Made by a program: the position numbers and the translations under genes. The notes below the pieces were generated by a model that had not been told where the DNA came from, searched no databases, and was given only the letters and a program-made list of their open reading frames with translations. Shown piece after piece: positions 50,552 through 58,565 of a stretch of 64,000 bases of DNA (positions within the stretch are counted from its first letter, which is position 1; each line of letters starts with the position of its first letter). This DNA is from Achromobacter piechaudii NBRC 102461 (GTDB lineage: Bacteria > Pseudomonadota > Gammaproteobacteria > Burkholderiales > Burkholderiaceae_B), in the NCBI RefSeq assembly GCF_001571245.1, contig NZ_BCTK01000006.1:992001-1056000 (forward strand). The letters run 5' to 3'.

Positions 50552-51522
50552 TCGGCGGTGATTCCCAATTCCTTGATCAGCTTGCCGTACTTGTCGGCAT
50601 CGCGCGCCAGGATCTGGCCGAACTGCTCGGGCGTCGTCTCGGTCAGCAGAACGCCCATGTCGCCCATCTTCTTGATGACGTCGGGACGCTTCAGGATGAG
50701 GTTGATCTCGCGGTTCAGGCGGGCCGTCAGTTCAGGCGGCATGCCGGCCGGACCGAACGCGCCGTACCACACCGACAGCTCGTAACCCGGCAGCGTCTCG
50801 GCCACCGTCGGCGCATCGGGCAGCAGCGGCGAACGCTGCTCTTCAGTGACGGCCAACAGTTTCAGCTTGCCCGACTGCACGTGCGGCAGGGTCTGCGTGC
50901 CGGCGCTGAACAGCACCTGCGTGCGGCCGGCCACGGTATCCAGCACCGCCGGCGCGCCGCCGCGGTACGGGATGTGCATCATCTTCACGCCAGCCGCCTT
51001 TTCGAACAGCGCCGCGCTCAGGTGGTTGGTCGAACCTTGCCCCGCCGATGCGTACGCCACGGCGTCCGGGCGGTCTTTCACGTAGGCGATGAATTCCTTC
51101 ACGTTGTTCACGGGCACCGAAGGGTGCACCACCATCGTGTTCGTCACCAACGCCAATTCGGCGATGGGCGTGAAGTCCTTGACGCCATCGAAGGGCATGT
51201 TGGAATACAGCGCCTGGTTCATCGTGTGCGTGCTCATCGAGCCCACCAGCAGCGTGTAGCCGTCCGGCTTGGCGCGCGCCACGAACGTGGTGCCGATGTT
51301 GCCCGACGCGCCCGACCGGTTCTCCACGATGACCGGTTGGCCCAGCGATTGTGTCAGCCCTTCGGACAGCACGCGCGCCAGGATGTCGGTGGACCCGCCC
51401 GCCGCCCACGGCACGATCAACGTGATCGGCTTTTCCGGCCAGGCGGCCTGGGACAAGGAGGGCGCGGCAAGCGCCAGCCCCAGCGCGCACACGCGCAACA
51501 GTCGTTGGAAATTCAGCTTCAT
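50548..51522 (-). CDS. Bug/TctC-family periplasmic binding protein
   Basis: A second Bug receptor (324 aa). Signal peptide 1-26 (LSQA cleavage), then WPEKPITLIVPWAAGGSTD, VENRSGASGNIGT and AYASAGQGSTNHL. Ligand unknown; the operon partner is a Ggt-like amidohydrolase, so an amide or gamma-glutamyl compound would be a reasonable test. It is coupled to the GAF gene and lies 66 bases from ggt. Confidence 0.92.
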   Translation of the reverse strand: MKLNFQRLLRVCALGLALAAPSLSQAAWPEKPITLIVPWAAGGSTDILARVLSEGLTQSLGQPVIVENRSGASGNIGTTFVARAKPDGYTLLVGSMSTHTMNQALYSNMPFDGVKDFTPIAELALVTNTMVVHPSVPVNNVKEFIAYVKDRPDAVAYASAGQGSTNHLSAALFEKAAGVKMMHIPYRGGAPAVLDTVAGRTQVLFSAGTQTLPHVQSGKLKLLAVTEEQRSPLLPDAPTVAETLPGYELSVWYGAFGPAGMPPELTARLNREINLILKRPDVIKKMGDMGVLLTETTPEQFGQILARDADKYGKLIKELGITAE

Positions 51523-51588
51523 GGTGATTACCCCTATGTAAGTGCCGGTCTGGGCGCCGGCTGATTGGAAATGGTTGATAACGGTTGT

Positions 51589-53424
51589 TCAGCGGCCGAC
51601 GGCGTAGCCCTGCATGCCGCGCGGATTCGCGCCGGCGCGCAGCAGCAGGCGGCCGCCCGCGCCGCGTTCGCGGGTGCATGCGCTGATGCGGCCTTCGGAC
51701 CAGGCCGGTCCGACCTTGACGTCATGGCCGGCCGCGCGCAAGGCCTCGATGGTGGCTTCAGGCAGACGCGATTCCACCGTCAGCCGGTTCAGCGTCTGTG
51801 TGCGAGGCCAGAATGAGCCGGGGAAATGGTCGATGTGCCAGGACGGCGCGTCGATCGCTTCCTGCAAGTTCATGCCCATGGCATGGCGCAGGAAGAACCC
51901 CACGGTCCATTGGTCCTGCTGGTCGCCGCCCGGCGTGCCGAACGCCATATAAGGTTGCCCGTCGCGCAGCACCAGGCCGGGCGACAGTGTGGTGCAGGGC
52001 CGCTTGCCGGGTTGCAGCTGGCCGGGCACGCCCTCGTCCAGCCACGTCATCTGCAAACGGGTCGTCAGCGGAAAGCCCAGCCCCGGCACGACCGGGCTGG
52101 ACGACAGCCAACCGCCCGACGGCGTGGCGGCCACCATATTGCCGTCGCGGTCGATGACATCGATCTGGCAGGTGTCGCCCACGAAGATTTCGCGCGCGGC
52201 CCATTCGGCCACGGGCGGCAAGGCCGCGAAGGTGGGTTCGCCCACGCCAAAGCGCGTGTCCGAGGCAGCCAGCGTGCGGGTCGCGGCGTCCAGGTCGGGC
52301 AGGCGCGGCGTCAGGCCGGCCGGGCTGCCGGGACGCAATTCGCGCGAGGCGGTCTCATTGATCAACGCGGCGCGTTCGCGCGCATAGGCGTCGCTCAACA
52401 ACGCCGTCAGCGGCACCGTGGTGAAGTCGGGGTCGCCATACCAGGCGGCGCGGTCCGCGAAGGCCAGCTTGGCGGCTTCGGCGATGCGGTGCACGAATTG
52501 CGGCGAGGTCGGGTCCAGCCCGTCCATGCCCAGGTGCCGCAGCATCGCCAGCTGTTGCAGATGCACCGGCCCTTGCGACCACACGCCGCACTTGGCGACC
52601 GTGTAGCGGCCGTACTGTGTGGTGACGGGCTCGTCGTAGGTGGCGCGCCAGTCGGCCATGTCCGCCTTGCGCAGCAGGCCACGGTTGCGTTCGCCTGTCG
52701 TGTCGCGCACGGGCTCGTTGGTGTAGTAGGTGTCGATGGCATCGGCGACAAAGCCGCGATACCAGCAGTCCAGCGCCGCGTCGATGCGGCCACGCCGGTC
52801 GCTGCTGGCCGCGTGCGCTTCATCCAGGATGCGGCTGTAGGTGGCGGCGATGGCCGGGGTGCGGAACATGGCGTCCGGCGCGGGCACGCGGCCATCCGGC
52901 AGCCAGACATCGCGCGAGGTGGTCCATTCGTCACGGAACAGCGCCTGCACGGCCAGCACGGCCTGCGACACGCGCGGCACCAGCGGGAATCCGTCGCGGG
53001 CGTAGTCGATGGCCGGGCGCAGCACGTCGGCCAATTCCCAGGTGCCGTAGTCGCGCAACAAGGTCAGCCACGCGCCGAACGCGCCGGGAACCGTGGCGGG
53101 CAGCAAGCCGATGCCCGGCACCATCTCGACGCCCAGCGCGCGCATGGCCGCTGGCGTGGCCAGCGCGGGCGCAGGCCCTTGGCCGCACAGCGCGCGCATG
53201 CGTTGTTCGTTTTCGCTCCAGAACAGGATGGGCACTTCGCCGCCCGGGCCGTTCAGATGCGGCTCGACAATTTGCAGCGTGAAGCCGCCCGCGACGGCGG
53301 CGTCGTAGGCGTTGCCGCCGCGCTCAAGCACGCCCATCGCCACCTGCGACGCCAGCCAATGCGTGGACGACACGACACCGAAGGTGCCGCGAATTTCAGG
53401 ACGGGTGGTGAAGGATGCGCTCAT
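51589..53424 (-). CDS. Gamma-glutamyltransferase-family Ntn hydrolase
   Basis: A 611-aa Ggt-like proenzyme that should self-cleave to two chains, with Thr418 (in GDTCQIDVIDRDGNMV) as the new N-terminal nucleophile. The N-terminal ASQVAMGVLERGGNAYDAAVAGGF and GPGGE blocks are typical. A signal peptide is absent and the usual T-T-H-x-S cleavage site is changed to D-T-C-Q-I, so it is a divergent, probably cytoplasmic member, not a classic periplasmic glutathione hydrolase. First gene of the Ggt-Bug-GAF operon, divergent from a LysR gene. Confidence 0.88.
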   Translation of the reverse strand: MSASFTTRPEIRGTFGVVSSTHWLASQVAMGVLERGGNAYDAAVAGGFTLQIVEPHLNGPGGEVPILFWSENEQRMRALCGQGPAPALATPAAMRALGVEMVPGIGLLPATVPGAFGAWLTLLRDYGTWELADVLRPAIDYARDGFPLVPRVSQAVLAVQALFRDEWTTSRDVWLPDGRVPAPDAMFRTPAIAATYSRILDEAHAASSDRRGRIDAALDCWYRGFVADAIDTYYTNEPVRDTTGERNRGLLRKADMADWRATYDEPVTTQYGRYTVAKCGVWSQGPVHLQQLAMLRHLGMDGLDPTSPQFVHRIAEAAKLAFADRAAWYGDPDFTTVPLTALLSDAYARERAALINETASRELRPGSPAGLTPRLPDLDAATRTLAASDTRFGVGEPTFAALPPVAEWAAREIFVGDTCQIDVIDRDGNMVAATPSGGWLSSSPVVPGLGFPLTTRLQMTWLDEGVPGQLQPGKRPCTTLSPGLVLRDGQPYMAFGTPGGDQQDQWTVGFFLRHAMGMNLQEAIDAPSWHIDHFPGSFWPRTQTLNRLTVESRLPEATIEALRAAGHDVKVGPAWSEGRISACTRERGAGGRLLLRAGANPRGMQGYAVGR

Positions 53425-53481
53425 GGGGCAGCTTGGCGACAGGGGTGGGAACGACCGCAGTATAGGGTCGTGAAATAACTG

Positions 53482-53505
53482 GAATCATCTTTCTTGGCAT
53501 GATTC
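53482..53505. promoter_or_regulatory. LysR-type operator, perfect 7-bp dyad
   Basis: GAATCAT (53482-53488) and ATGATTC (53499-53505) with a 10-base spacer form a perfect dyad in the 119-base divergent region between ggt and lysR, as expected for a LysR recognition site. Confidence 0.65.
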
Positions 53506-53506
53506 A

Positions 53507-53522
53507 ATAACCGCCTGGTTAT
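53507..53522. promoter_or_regulatory. Second palindrome near the lysR start
   Basis: ATAACC (53507-53512) and GGTTAT (53517-53522) surround GCCT. It lies 2 bases from the first dyad and may be the activation half of the LysR site or an autoregulatory element. Confidence 0.45.
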
Positions 53523-53543
53523 AGATTAGCGATCGAGACGCGC

Positions 53544-54494
53544 ATGAGCTGGGACCCCGCCCGCCTGTCCAACCGGTTAAAGCACCGGCATCTGGCCTTG
53601 CTGGCCGACATCGCCAGGCATGGGACGCTGACCCGCGTGGCGGCGGCCACCGGCATCAGCCAGCCCGCCGTGACGAAGGCGCTTGCCGAACTGGAAGACA
53701 TTTTCGGCGGGCCGCTGTTCCTGCGCAGCGGGCGCGGCCTGGCGCCCACGCCGCTGGGCAATCTGGCGCTGGTGCGCGCGCGGCACATGCAAAGCGATCT
53801 GGACCTGTGGGCGCGCGAGGTCCAGGCGCTGCATGCCGGCCATTCCGCGCACCTGAATGTGGGCGTGGTGCCGTATGTATCCAGCGCCTTGCTGACCGCA
53901 GCCATCAGCCGCCTGCATCAACGCTTTGGCGTCACGCTGACCCTGCACCGCGCCACCACCGATCATCTGGTGCCCATGCTGCGCCGCCACGAGCTCGATT
54001 GCATCATCAGCCGCGCGACCTCGACGGTGGCGCTGGACGATCTGATGCACAAGGTGCTTTATCGGCAGCGCCCGCGCCTGATCGCGCATAGCCGCCTGGC
54101 GCAGCGGTTGGCGCGGCGCCAACCGGACTGGGCGGCCGTGGCCGCGATGGACTGGGTGCTGCCTGCCTCCAACACGCCCACGCGGCAATTGATCGTTGAA
54201 CACTTCATCCGCGCCGGCCTGCGTCCGCCGTCGCCCGTGCTGGAAGCCTATTCGACCGACGTCATCGAAGGCATGCTGACGACGAACGAGACCTTGATTT
54301 CAGTAGTGCCCGAAGACATCGCGCGCGAGCTTTGCCAGCGCGGCAAGCTGGGCATGCCGCCCTGGGACTTCGGCTGGGAGCTGCCGCCCATCAACCTGAT
54401 CCGGCGCAAGCGCGAGCAGGCGCTGGCGGCTGAAGAACGCTTCTCGGAAATCCTGCTGGACCTGTGCGCGGATGCGGGCGTGCAGGCCATCTAG
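53544..54494 (+). CDS. LysR-family transcriptional regulator
   Basis: A 316-aa LysR protein. The N-terminal HTH (about 12-70) reads HLALLADIARHGTLTRVAAATGISQPAVTKALAELE with the recognition helix around SQPAVTKAL. A co-inducer domain (about 95-305) follows. It is divergent from the Ggt-Bug-GAF operon and should control it; the ligand is unknown. ATG 53544 fits. Confidence 0.94.
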   Translation: MSWDPARLSNRLKHRHLALLADIARHGTLTRVAAATGISQPAVTKALAELEDIFGGPLFLRSGRGLAPTPLGNLALVRARHMQSDLDLWAREVQALHAGHSAHLNVGVVPYVSSALLTAAISRLHQRFGVTLTLHRATTDHLVPMLRRHELDCIISRATSTVALDDLMHKVLYRQRPRLIAHSRLAQRLARRQPDWAAVAAMDWVLPASNTPTRQLIVEHFIRAGLRPPSPVLEAYSTDVIEGMLTTNETLISVVPEDIARELCQRGKLGMPPWDFGWELPPINLIRRKREQALAAEERFSEILLDLCADAGVQAI

Positions 54495-54543
54495 CTGCGC
54501 ATTGCCATGGCATGCCTCGCCATCCTTTCAGCAACAGGCCCAC

Positions 54544-55134
54544 CTACTCGCCAACAACGTCCCGCACGATGCCCAGCAAGGCAGCCGCCGCCACCTCGGG
54601 CGCGTCGTCGTTGCGGATACGCTGTACCGCGCAATGCGGCGGCACGGCAAAGCCTTGCGCGGCGCGCGCCAGGCGCTGGCCGATCTGGTCCGCGCTTTCG
54701 CGGCCCCGTCCCAGCAAGCGCTGCGCCAGCAGCGCCGGCGTCACGATCAGTTCCACGGCCGTCAACGCGGGATATCGCGCCAGGGCGTCGGGCAGGTGCG
54801 CCCGCGAGCCGTTGACGATGACCGTGGCGCCACCCGCCAGCCAGGTATCGATTTCGATGCCGACGCCGTACTGCAAACCATGGCTGGCCCAGCGCAAAGC
54901 GAAGCAGCCCAGCGCCGCACGGCGGTCGAACTCTTCCGGCGTCAGCGCCAGCGCATCTTCCGTGCCGGCGCTGTCCCGCGTGATGTAGCGGTGCGCCACC
55001 AGCACCGCTTCATGCGCGTGCAGTTGTGCGCGCACCTGCCGCAGCAGCGTGTCCTTGCCGCTGCCCGACGCGCCCATCAGGTAGATCAGCCGCGCGCCGT
55101 CGGCCGGCGGCGCGATGGGGGCAGGGCAGGTCAT
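54544..55134 (-). CDS. phnN: Ribose 1,5-bisphosphate phosphokinase
   Basis: PhnN (196 aa) phosphorylates ribose 1,5-bisphosphate to PRPP, the last C-P lyase step. Walker A GASGSGKDT is at 21-29, followed by VAHRYITRDSAGTEDALALT, typical of the family, and the late GRGRESADQIGQRL lid. ATG 55134 overlaps the DUF1045 stop by 4 bases; a longer frame (to 55590) is a shadow of DUF1045. Confidence 0.94.
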   Translation of the reverse strand: MTCPAPIAPPADGARLIYLMGASGSGKDTLLRQVRAQLHAHEAVLVAHRYITRDSAGTEDALALTPEEFDRRAALGCFALRWASHGLQYGVGIEIDTWLAGGATVIVNGSRAHLPDALARYPALTAVELIVTPALLAQRLLGRGRESADQIGQRLARAAQGFAVPPHCAVQRIRNDDAPEVAAAALLGIVRDVVGE

Positions 55135-55874
55135 GACGATGCCGTGCCTTGCAACGCAGGTGCGCCGATGGCGTCCACCAACCTGCCATCGAAATGGTAG
55201 TGGCGCGCCGCGACAAAATCCGCGCCGGGCTCGGGCTGCACGAAGAGGCTGACGCTCGATACGCGCATTGCCCGGCCACGCAGCGGATCGGCGAAGGCAG
55301 CCACGCTGCGCTGCGCATCGATCAAGGCCTGGCCCGTCAGCTTGCCCGTCAGCGTGATGTGAAAGGTATACGTGTCGAACACATAGGGATAGCCCCAGCG
55401 CGCCAGCATGGCCTGCTGTTCGGCCGTCAGCGTGTGGGCTTGGCGACGCGCCAGTTCGTCGGCGCTGGGCGGGGCGCGCAGGGCGTCCAGGTCGCGCACC
55501 GCCGCATCGGCCAGCGCCTGCATGCGAGTGCGGCCTTGGGTGTCCGTCTGCGCGATGCGCCAGGCCAGAAAGCCACGCAGGGTGTCGCATTCCAGCATGA
55601 CGTCAAAGGGTGCGATGCCGCGCGCCAGCGCACGTACCGTCGCGTCCAGCGCTTGTGGACTGGCGCCGGGCGCCAGCCGGAAAGGCGGCTTGAGCGTGGC
55701 GTGCAGGCCGTAGTGGCGCGGTGCCGTCGTCCAATCGCGCGCGGCGTCGGGTTGGCCGGGCAGGGCAGGCAGCGTCGCGCCCGTGTCCGCGCAGCGGCCC
55801 AGCCAGCGGCTGCCGGCGTCGCGCCACGGTCCCGTGGGCGACAGGTACAAGGCGTAGCGATGTGCGAGCGCCAT
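55131..55874 (-). CDS. DUF1045 phosphonate-cluster protein, 2H-phosphoesterase-like
   Basis: A 247-aa protein of the DUF1045/TIGR03223 family, found only with phn genes. It has the two H-x-T motifs of the 2H fold: His58-x-Thr60 (YGLHATLKPPF) and His172-x-Thr174 (FHITLTGKL). Proteins of that fold open cyclic phosphates or ligate RNA. The C-P lyase product is a 1,2-cyclic phosphate normally opened by PhnP, which is not in the window; this protein is the best local substitute. It lies between phnM1 (2 bases) and phnN (overlap 4). Confidence 0.85.
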   Translation of the reverse strand: MALAHRYALYLSPTGPWRDAGSRWLGRCADTGATLPALPGQPDAARDWTTAPRHYGLHATLKPPFRLAPGASPQALDATVRALARGIAPFDVMLECDTLRGFLAWRIAQTDTQGRTRMQALADAAVRDLDALRAPPSADELARRQAHTLTAEQQAMLARWGYPYVFDTYTFHITLTGKLTGQALIDAQRSVAAFADPLRGRAMRVSSVSLFVQPEPGADFVAARHYHFDGRLVDAIGAPALQGTASS

Positions 55875-55876
55875 GG

Positions 55877-57070
55877 TCAGGCCGCCATGCGCTGGCCAAG
55901 ATCGTCGCCAAATACACCGGTGGCGTAGCGCAATTCACCGCCGACGATGGCGGCCACCACGCGCGGCAGGCCGGGCAACTGGTCGTCCACCACGATGGCG
56001 TCGGCAATCAGCCCCGGCGTCAACGCGCCGCGATCCTTCAGGCCCGCCGCGCGCGCCGGATTCATCGACACCAGGTTCCAGGCCTGCGCCAGCGGCAGCA
56101 CGCCGTCCTGCACCAGCCGCATGACGGCGGCGAGCGGCGCGGGGTAGTAGTAGTCGGACGTCAGGATGTCGCACAGGCCGGCCTGGATCATCTCGGTCGC
56201 GCCGGGCGCGCCGGTATGGCTGCCGCCGCGCACGACGTTGGGCGCGCCGAAGACGACCGAGTTGCCCAGGTCGCGCGCCACGCAGGCGGCGTCGCGGGTC
56301 AGCGGAAACTCGGCTACGCCGCAGCCCAGCTGATGGTAGTAGCGACGCGTGGCGGCGTCCGGGTCGTCGTGCGAGGCCACCTTGAGGCCGGCCGCTTGCG
56401 CGCACACGGTCAGTTCCCGCATGGCGTCGGCCACGGAATCGGCCGCCGACATCGCGGTCCGGATGCGTTGCTGGAAGGTTTCCAGGTCGCACTGCGCGCG
56501 ATCGGCGTACTGCATCAGCTTGCGCTCATCGCCCAGGCGGCGAGCCATGCCGGGCAGGTGGTCGTTCAAGGCCAGGAAGCGCACGCGGCCGTCGCGGATC
56601 CACTGCTGGGCCAGATCCACCCCGGCGATGTGATGGGTCTCGAAGCGCAGGTGCACGTAATGCCGCGCACCCATCATCGGCTTCATGCGGTCCAGCGCGT
56701 CGAACATCCGTTCGGCATAGGCCTCGCCGCGCAGGCCGCCTTCCCAGGACAAGGTCACGCCATGGAATTCGGTGGTGATGCCGTTGGCCAGCAACTGGCG
56801 GTCCACGTCGAACAACGCGCTGTCATACGGGAAGGTGACACTGGGGCGCGGCATGATGGCGCGTTCGAAGGCGTCGCCATGCAGGTCCACGATGCCGGGC
56901 AGCACCAGCAGGCGGCCGGCGTCGAACCAGGGCGCGCCGCGCGCCGGGGCGCTGGCGCCGTCGTCGATCAGCCCCCCACAAAAGCGCAGGCTGGCCTGCT
57001 CGACGCCGCGCGGCGTCAGGATGCGTTGGCCTGTGACACCGGCCAGGGGCGAAGGGGCGTGTGAGTTCAT
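55877..57070 (-). CDS. phnM: Alpha-D-ribose 1-methylphosphonate 5-triphosphate diphosphatase, copy 1
   Basis: A 397-aa PhnM amidohydrolase. Metal motifs are DLHGDAFERAIMPRP, the His in VHLRFETHH, SHDD in VASHDDPD and SDYYYP in place of SDYxPS. It should remove pyrophosphate from ribose 1-phosphonate 5-triphosphate. First gene of phnM-DUF1045-phnN; an imperfect GTCTAGAC-like site lies 36 bases upstream. A second PhnM lies in the other arm, so one may be specialised. Confidence 0.93.
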   Translation of the reverse strand: MNSHAPSPLAGVTGQRILTPRGVEQASLRFCGGLIDDGASAPARGAPWFDAGRLLVLPGIVDLHGDAFERAIMPRPSVTFPYDSALFDVDRQLLANGITTEFHGVTLSWEGGLRGEAYAERMFDALDRMKPMMGARHYVHLRFETHHIAGVDLAQQWIRDGRVRFLALNDHLPGMARRLGDERKLMQYADRAQCDLETFQQRIRTAMSAADSVADAMRELTVCAQAAGLKVASHDDPDAATRRYYHQLGCGVAEFPLTRDAACVARDLGNSVVFGAPNVVRGGSHTGAPGATEMIQAGLCDILTSDYYYPAPLAAVMRLVQDGVLPLAQAWNLVSMNPARAAGLKDRGALTPGLIADAIVVDDQLPGLPRVVAAIVGGELRYATGVFGDDLGQRMAA

Positions 57071-57105
57071 TGCGCCAAGTTATCGGTCTTGCATGACAGC
57101 CAGAT

Positions 57106-57113
57106 GTCTAGAT
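57106..57113. promoter_or_regulatory. Candidate PhnF operator before phnM1
   Basis: GTCTAGAT differs by one base from the perfect palindrome GTCTAGAC in front of phnG. Core TCTAGA is at 57107-57112, upstream of phnM1 and downstream of phnF. Confidence 0.5.
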
Positions 57114-57186
57114 GAGTGTTGTTGCGATGCAGGCAGCGTTTGCCTGTTGCCGCCGAGCCTGAAAAGCACGGCGGCGGCAGAGCCGG

Positions 57187-57909
57187 TCAGCCGTCGTCCG
57201 CCACCATCAGCTGCACCAGGTCGCCGACGAAGCGGGTGATGCTGTATTGCAACGGCGCCCCGTCCTGATCCACGTTCAGCGCCTCGACCTGCAAGATCGG
57301 CCGCGTCTTCGGCTGGCCCAGCAGCCGCGCGGTTTCCGGCGAGGGCAGCGTGGCGGTGATGCGCGACCATTTGCGCGTGTAGTCGCCGATGCCGTAGTGC
57401 GCGTAGACCTTCGATATCGAGCGCAGGGCGGTCAGCCGATCGGCAAAATCGGGAAAGCGCTTTTGATCGAAGTAATGTTCCGACGTGCTGATGCTGCGGC
57501 TTTCGGCCTTGCCCACGATCTGCACGCGCAGCAGCGCGGCGCTGCGGGGCAGGCCCAGGTGCTTGGCGATATCGGCCACGCGCAGGGTCTGGCTGCCCAG
57601 CGCCTCCTGGTGGCCCAGCACGCCCTGGCTGCGCAGGTTTTCAGAAAAGCGCGTGCGCTTGCCGATGGCGTAATCGATGGCGTGTTCCTGCACGAACGTG
57701 CCACGCCCCTGCTCGATACGCACCAGCCCGCTTTGCTCCAGCTCGCCCATGGCGCGGCGGATGGTGTGGCGGTTGACCGAAAACTTGGCCGCCAGTTCGG
57801 GCTCTGACGGCAGCTGTTCGCCCGCCGTATAGAGCTTGTTGCGGATGTCGTCCGCCAGGGACTCGCCGATTTGCCGCCAGACGGCGATGCCGGAACCTCG
57901 TTCAACCAT
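57187..57909 (-). CDS. phnF: GntR-family phosphonate regulator PhnF
   Basis: PhnF (240 aa) is a GntR/HutC repressor. The winged HTH is in residues 10-75 (LPSEPELAAKFSVNRHTIRRAMGELEQSGLVRIEQGRGTFV region) and the UTRA ligand domain about 95-235. ATG 57909 (MVERGSGIAVWRQIGE) fits; GTG 57930 would add 7 residues. It sits between the two C-P lyase arms, divergent from phnG. Confidence 0.94.
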   Translation of the reverse strand: MVERGSGIAVWRQIGESLADDIRNKLYTAGEQLPSEPELAAKFSVNRHTIRRAMGELEQSGLVRIEQGRGTFVQEHAIDYAIGKRTRFSENLRSQGVLGHQEALGSQTLRVADIAKHLGLPRSAALLRVQIVGKAESRSISTSEHYFDQKRFPDFADRLTALRSISKVYAHYGIGDYTRKWSRITATLPSPETARLLGQPKTRPILQVEALNVDQDGAPLQYSITRFVGDLVQLMVADDG

Positions 57910-58032
57910 GGGGTGCGCTCTTGCTGTCACATCAGCTTCATGAAGAATGGCTGTGATTGTGCACCATGCGGCGGCGGCCGGATAGGCGCTGCGACGCCGC
58001 CGCCACTGTCATCAAAAATTCACGCCAGGCTG

Positions 58033-58061
58033 TTGAACTTGGATTTGACAGCGCTCATACT
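58033..58061 (+). promoter_or_regulatory. Candidate sigma-70 promoter of phnG
   Basis: TTGAAC (58033-58038), a 17-base spacer and CATACT (58056-58061) make a fair promoter. The PhnF palindrome falls just downstream, where a bound repressor would block RNA polymerase. Confidence 0.45.
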
Positions 58062-58071
58062 TCGTCCAGTC

Positions 58072-58079
58072 GTCTAGAC
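58072..58079. promoter_or_regulatory. PhnF operator, perfect GTCTAGAC
   Basis: GTCTAGAC sits inside the perfect 10-bp palindrome CGTCTAGACG (58071-58080), 14 bases before the phnG start. GntR proteins typically bind GT-N-AC palindromes of this kind. Confidence 0.6.
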
Positions 58080-58093
58080 GTGTAGAGGAAATT

Positions 58094-58564
58094 ATGGATC
58101 ACTCACAAGCAGGGCAGGATGCGGCCAACGCCCGGCGCGCCGCCTGGATGCGCGTGCTGGCGCTGGCCGATCCGGCCGCGTTGCACGGCGCGTTCAGCGC
58201 CTTGGGCAGCGTGCCCGCGCACCAGATGCTGCGCCCCGCGCAGACAGGCATGGCAATGGTGCGGGCCCGCAGCGGCGGTACGGGCGCGCGCTTCAACCTG
58301 GGCGAAATGACGGTGACCCGTTGCGCCGTCACGCTGGCCGATGGGGCGGTGGGCGTGGCCTACGTGCAGGGGCGGTCTTTGCGGCACGCCGAGCAGGCGG
58401 CCGTGGCCGACGCGCTGTTGCAAATGCCCGATTGGCACGATGCGGTGCAGGAGAAGCTGGTCCAGCCGCTGGCGCGGCAACATGCCGACAAGGTCGAGGC
58501 CCAGGCGCGCGTCGCCGCCCAGACCAAGGTCGAATTCTTCACGATGGTGCGAGGCGAGGACTGA
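58094..58564 (+). CDS. phnG: C-P lyase core subunit PhnG
   Basis: PhnG (156 aa) is part of the PhnGHIJ core that makes ribose 1-phosphonate 5-triphosphate from ATP and phosphonate. MTVTRCAVTLADGAVGVAYVQGRS is the family centre. It heads phnGHIJKLM; AGAGGA upstream is the ribosome site and phnH begins 1 base after the stop. Confidence 0.96.
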   Translation: MDHSQAGQDAANARRAAWMRVLALADPAALHGAFSALGSVPAHQMLRPAQTGMAMVRARSGGTGARFNLGEMTVTRCAVTLADGAVGVAYVQGRSLRHAEQAAVADALLQMPDWHDAVQEKLVQPLARQHADKVEAQARVAAQTKVEFFTMVRGED

Positions 58565-58565
58565 T

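Noticed and set aside
57924-57941. CTGTCAC-ATCA-GCTTCAT as a PHO box
   Set aside because: The second half is weak, it is about 150 bases from phnG, and no good -10 follows.
58006-58023. CTGTCAT as a PHO box before phnG
   Set aside because: The second half (AATTCAC) matches only 3 of 7 and no -10 lies at the right distance.
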